Shown piece by piece: positions 62,491 through 64,000 of a stretch of DNA of 64,000 nt. The notes below the pieces were generated by a model. It did no database searches. It saw only the letters and a program-made list of their open reading frames with translations, and was not told the origin of the DNA. Origin of the DNA: Actibacterium naphthalenivorans (GTDB taxonomy: Bacteria; Pseudomonadota; Alphaproteobacteria; Rhodobacterales; Rhodobacteraceae); assembly GCF_014196965.1 (NCBI RefSeq), contig NZ_JACIEQ010000001.1, forward strand, positions 1,302,001 to 1,366,000. Reading direction: 5' to 3'. The stretch's first letter is position 1; each line of letters begins with the position of its first letter. A program made the position numbers and the translations under genes.

Positions 62491-63916
62491 CGGGCGGCTG
62501 CCAGGCACCATAACCGAACGACAGATAGTCCCGCTGATAGGCGTCGCGCGCCGCCTCTTCCAAAGCGTGATCATAGATCGTCGACAGCGAAACAGGATGC
62601 GCCGCGCTGCCCACGAGCGGGCCACGCGGCGCCAGACCCACCTGCGCGGCCAGTACCGCCAGCTCTTCTGTCAGCCTTTCGGCCCGCACCACCATATCGG
62701 GCAGGGCAAACTGCGCCATGCCCTGCATCAGGCTTGATTGCGTGGCCCAGGCCGGATCGACGCGAATGCTGGTCTGGCCGTTCAGGTTGCCCTTCAGAAA
62801 CTGAAGAAACGCCAGAAACGCCGCCCGGTGCGCGTCTGGCCCGTAGCCTTCCAGCCCGCCCGTGGGCAGGGGAAGCTTGTAGGTCTTGCGCAGGGTGGCG
62901 CGGATCTCGCCGAAACTGCCAGGCCCGGTACGCAGAATACGGTCGCAAAACGTGTTATGCGCCCGTTCCAGCGGGTGGGTGACGACGGTAAAGGCGCGGT
63001 GCCCCGGGCGCTGCCGCTTCCACTGGCGCAGGGTCTTTTGCGTGAACCCGCGCCGGAGCGCGCCATGCTCCGCCCCGTCGAGCGCCGCCAGCCACTGTTC
63101 GACCGCATCCACCGGCCCGCCCTGGATCGGCATGAACAGCAGCGGCACCTGCGCCCCCGCCACATAGCCCGGAACCGACGGGCCCCGGCGCGGCTCGAAA
63201 TTCGGAGTGCGCGACAGATCGAACCGGTCGAGCTGTGCCAAGGCATCCTGCATCTCGGCGAAATTCGTCACCTTGTCCGAAAGCGGCGCCGGGTTCTGCT
63301 TTTTCAGCTGGTCCGAAACCGCATCAACTGTCTCTGACACACCCAGAAACCGTGCAAGCCCGTTCAATACCGCAAGATCCTGCAGATCCTCATAGGCCAG
63401 ATAAAATCCCGTCTGCCCCGAGCACTGAAGGCTGTGCAGGATCTCTTTCTGAAACCCCTGAACGCGATCCAGATGATCCCGGAACTCAGCCGGATCAAAG
63501 CGGATGCGTTTGGTCCGCTGATGCCGCATGTCCGTCAGCTTCCACTGGCCGGTGGCCGCCGCGATCTTCAGCGAAACATAGCTGTCCAGCGGATTGCGCG
63601 TCAGGATGACCTTGGCGCAGCGCCGATCGTTCAGCACATGCGTCAGGATACGCGGATCGTGATCGTGGAAGAAACGGAAGCCGGGCAATGCACCGCCCTG
63701 CGCAACCAGAGCCGACAACAGGCGAAACGGGTCTTTTTCACGCTGCACCAGCGTAACCCCGAACATCTCGGTCACGCCGCTATGGCCGATGAAACTGGGG
63801 TTGAACGCCTCGCCATGGCAGGTCAGCCCGTCGAACGCGTTCACATTGGCCTCCAGGAAATTGGAGCCGGTGCGCATTTCCGCAAGGATAACGAAATAAT
63901 CGAACGGGCCTGCCAT
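62459..63916 (-). CDS. Two-part NodH-like sulfotransferase
   Basis: A 485-residue protein. The first half has a sulfotransferase P-loop FVILAEMRTGSNFLE and the 3'-phosphate site VILTRNPLDSYVS. The second half carries AFTVVTHPLERAHNTFCDRIL, which looks like the 3'-phosphate motif of a second, Sulfotransfer_2-like unit, but its own 5' loop is weak (VPLLFMPIQGGPVDAVEQW). This may therefore be one active and one degenerate domain. AAGGAC precedes the ATG. It follows another minus-strand gene by 6 bp. The acceptor is unknown, with surface glycan or LPS the likeliest. Confidence 0.85.
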   Translation of the reverse strand: MAGPFDYFVILAEMRTGSNFLEANVNAFDGLTCHGEAFNPSFIGHSGVTEMFGVTLVQREKDPFRLLSALVAQGGALPGFRFFHDHDPRILTHVLNDRRCAKVILTRNPLDSYVSLKIAAATGQWKLTDMRHQRTKRIRFDPAEFRDHLDRVQGFQKEILHSLQCSGQTGFYLAYEDLQDLAVLNGLARFLGVSETVDAVSDQLKKQNPAPLSDKVTNFAEMQDALAQLDRFDLSRTPNFEPRRGPSVPGYVAGAQVPLLFMPIQGGPVDAVEQWLAALDGAEHGALRRGFTQKTLRQWKRQRPGHRAFTVVTHPLERAHNTFCDRILRTGPGSFGEIRATLRKTYKLPLPTGGLEGYGPDAHRAAFLAFLQFLKGNLNGQTSIRVDPAWATQSSLMQGMAQFALPDMVVRAERLTEELAVLAAQVGLAPRGPLVGSAAHPVSLSTIYDHALEEAARDAYQRDYLSFGYGAWQPPVRPPERPASR

Positions 63917-63922
63917 ATGTCC

Positions 63923-64000
63923 TTACTTCACCAGATAGGGTTTGTGCCGCTCTCGTGTCGAGGATGCCGGATCATCGCCCACCGGGAAATCCCCCATCAG
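63923..64000 (-). CDS. C-terminal end of an unidentified protein (5' part outside window)
   Basis: The last 25 codons of a frame open to the window edge, ending in ERHKPYLVK and TAA. The stop codon also forms part of the ribosome binding site of the sulfotransferase gene 6 bp downstream, so the two are probably cotranscribed. Too little is present to assign a family. Confidence 0.65.
   Translation of the reverse strand: MMGDFPVGDDPASSTRERHKPYLVK

Noticed and set aside
1-64000. CRISPR arrays, rRNA genes, prophage structural cluster, riboswitches
   Set aside because: No regularly spaced repeats, no rRNA-like sequence, no capsid or tail gene run apart from the lone spike base gene, and no conserved riboswitch core recognised.

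Overview
The window looks like a chromosomal segment of an alphaproteobacterium of the Rhodobacteraceae (Roseobacter/Rhodobacter group). The evidence is the high G+C content with strong third-position bias, an exosortase D-type enzyme with a fused EpsI domain, a GTA-type spike base gene, an NDUFA9-like protein next to uppP, and the order kdsD-lptC-lptA-lptB-hpf-ptsN. No rRNA or CRISPR array is visible. There is one tRNA gene, tRNA-Leu(CAG).

Positions 1-29.3 kb form a large exopolysaccharide (EPS) locus built around a 660-bp divergent control region at about 24.4-25.0 kb. To the right run a secretion-type ATPase, a Wzz/GumC chain-length protein, a CpsD-type tyrosine autokinase and a GT2 glycosyltransferase. 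To the left run an ExoY-like initiating sugar transferase, a TPR lipoprotein, a Wza/OPX export protein, an outer-membrane beta-barrel, an exosortase-EpsI fusion, a rhomboid protease, an AlgD-like nucleotide-sugar dehydrogenase and a GT4 enzyme. The far left holds a Wzx flippase, two sulfotransferases, a further GT2, two related secreted beta-helix/PKD proteins, a large secreted protein of unknown activity, a phytase-like secreted protein and an isolated GTA-type head-spike base gene. Taken together these suggest a Wzx/Wzy-type, uronate-containing and probably sulfated surface polysaccharide. A Wzy/ligase-like membrane protein lies apart at about 56-57 kb beside an orphan receiver protein.

Positions 29.3-44.6 kb are mostly housekeeping: an EamA transporter, a 62-aa small gene, a HupE/DUF4198 divergent pair, a GST-queG pair, mtgA, a glutamate synthase operon (gltD, lipoprotein, GFA protein, gltB), uppP and an NDUFA9-like protein, ending at tRNA-Leu.

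Positions 44.7-55.2 kb look accessory. They hold a peroxide-stress operon (ohr, ohrR, alcohol dehydrogenase, dienelactone hydrolase), a TetR/flavin oxidase/cupin divergent set with paired operator-like repeats, a decayed IS3-type transposase fragment, and a TetR-controlled oxidation cluster. In that cluster a cytochrome P450 carries a C-terminal SCP2 sterol-carrier domain and is followed by a 2Fe-2S ferredoxin, an EthD-like protein and an SDR.

Positions 55.2-64 kb return to core envelope functions: the receiver protein, the Wzy/ligase-like protein, a short RNase D, kdsD, lptC, lptA, lptB, hpf and ptsN, then a two-part NodH-like sulfotransferase and the 3' end of one more gene.
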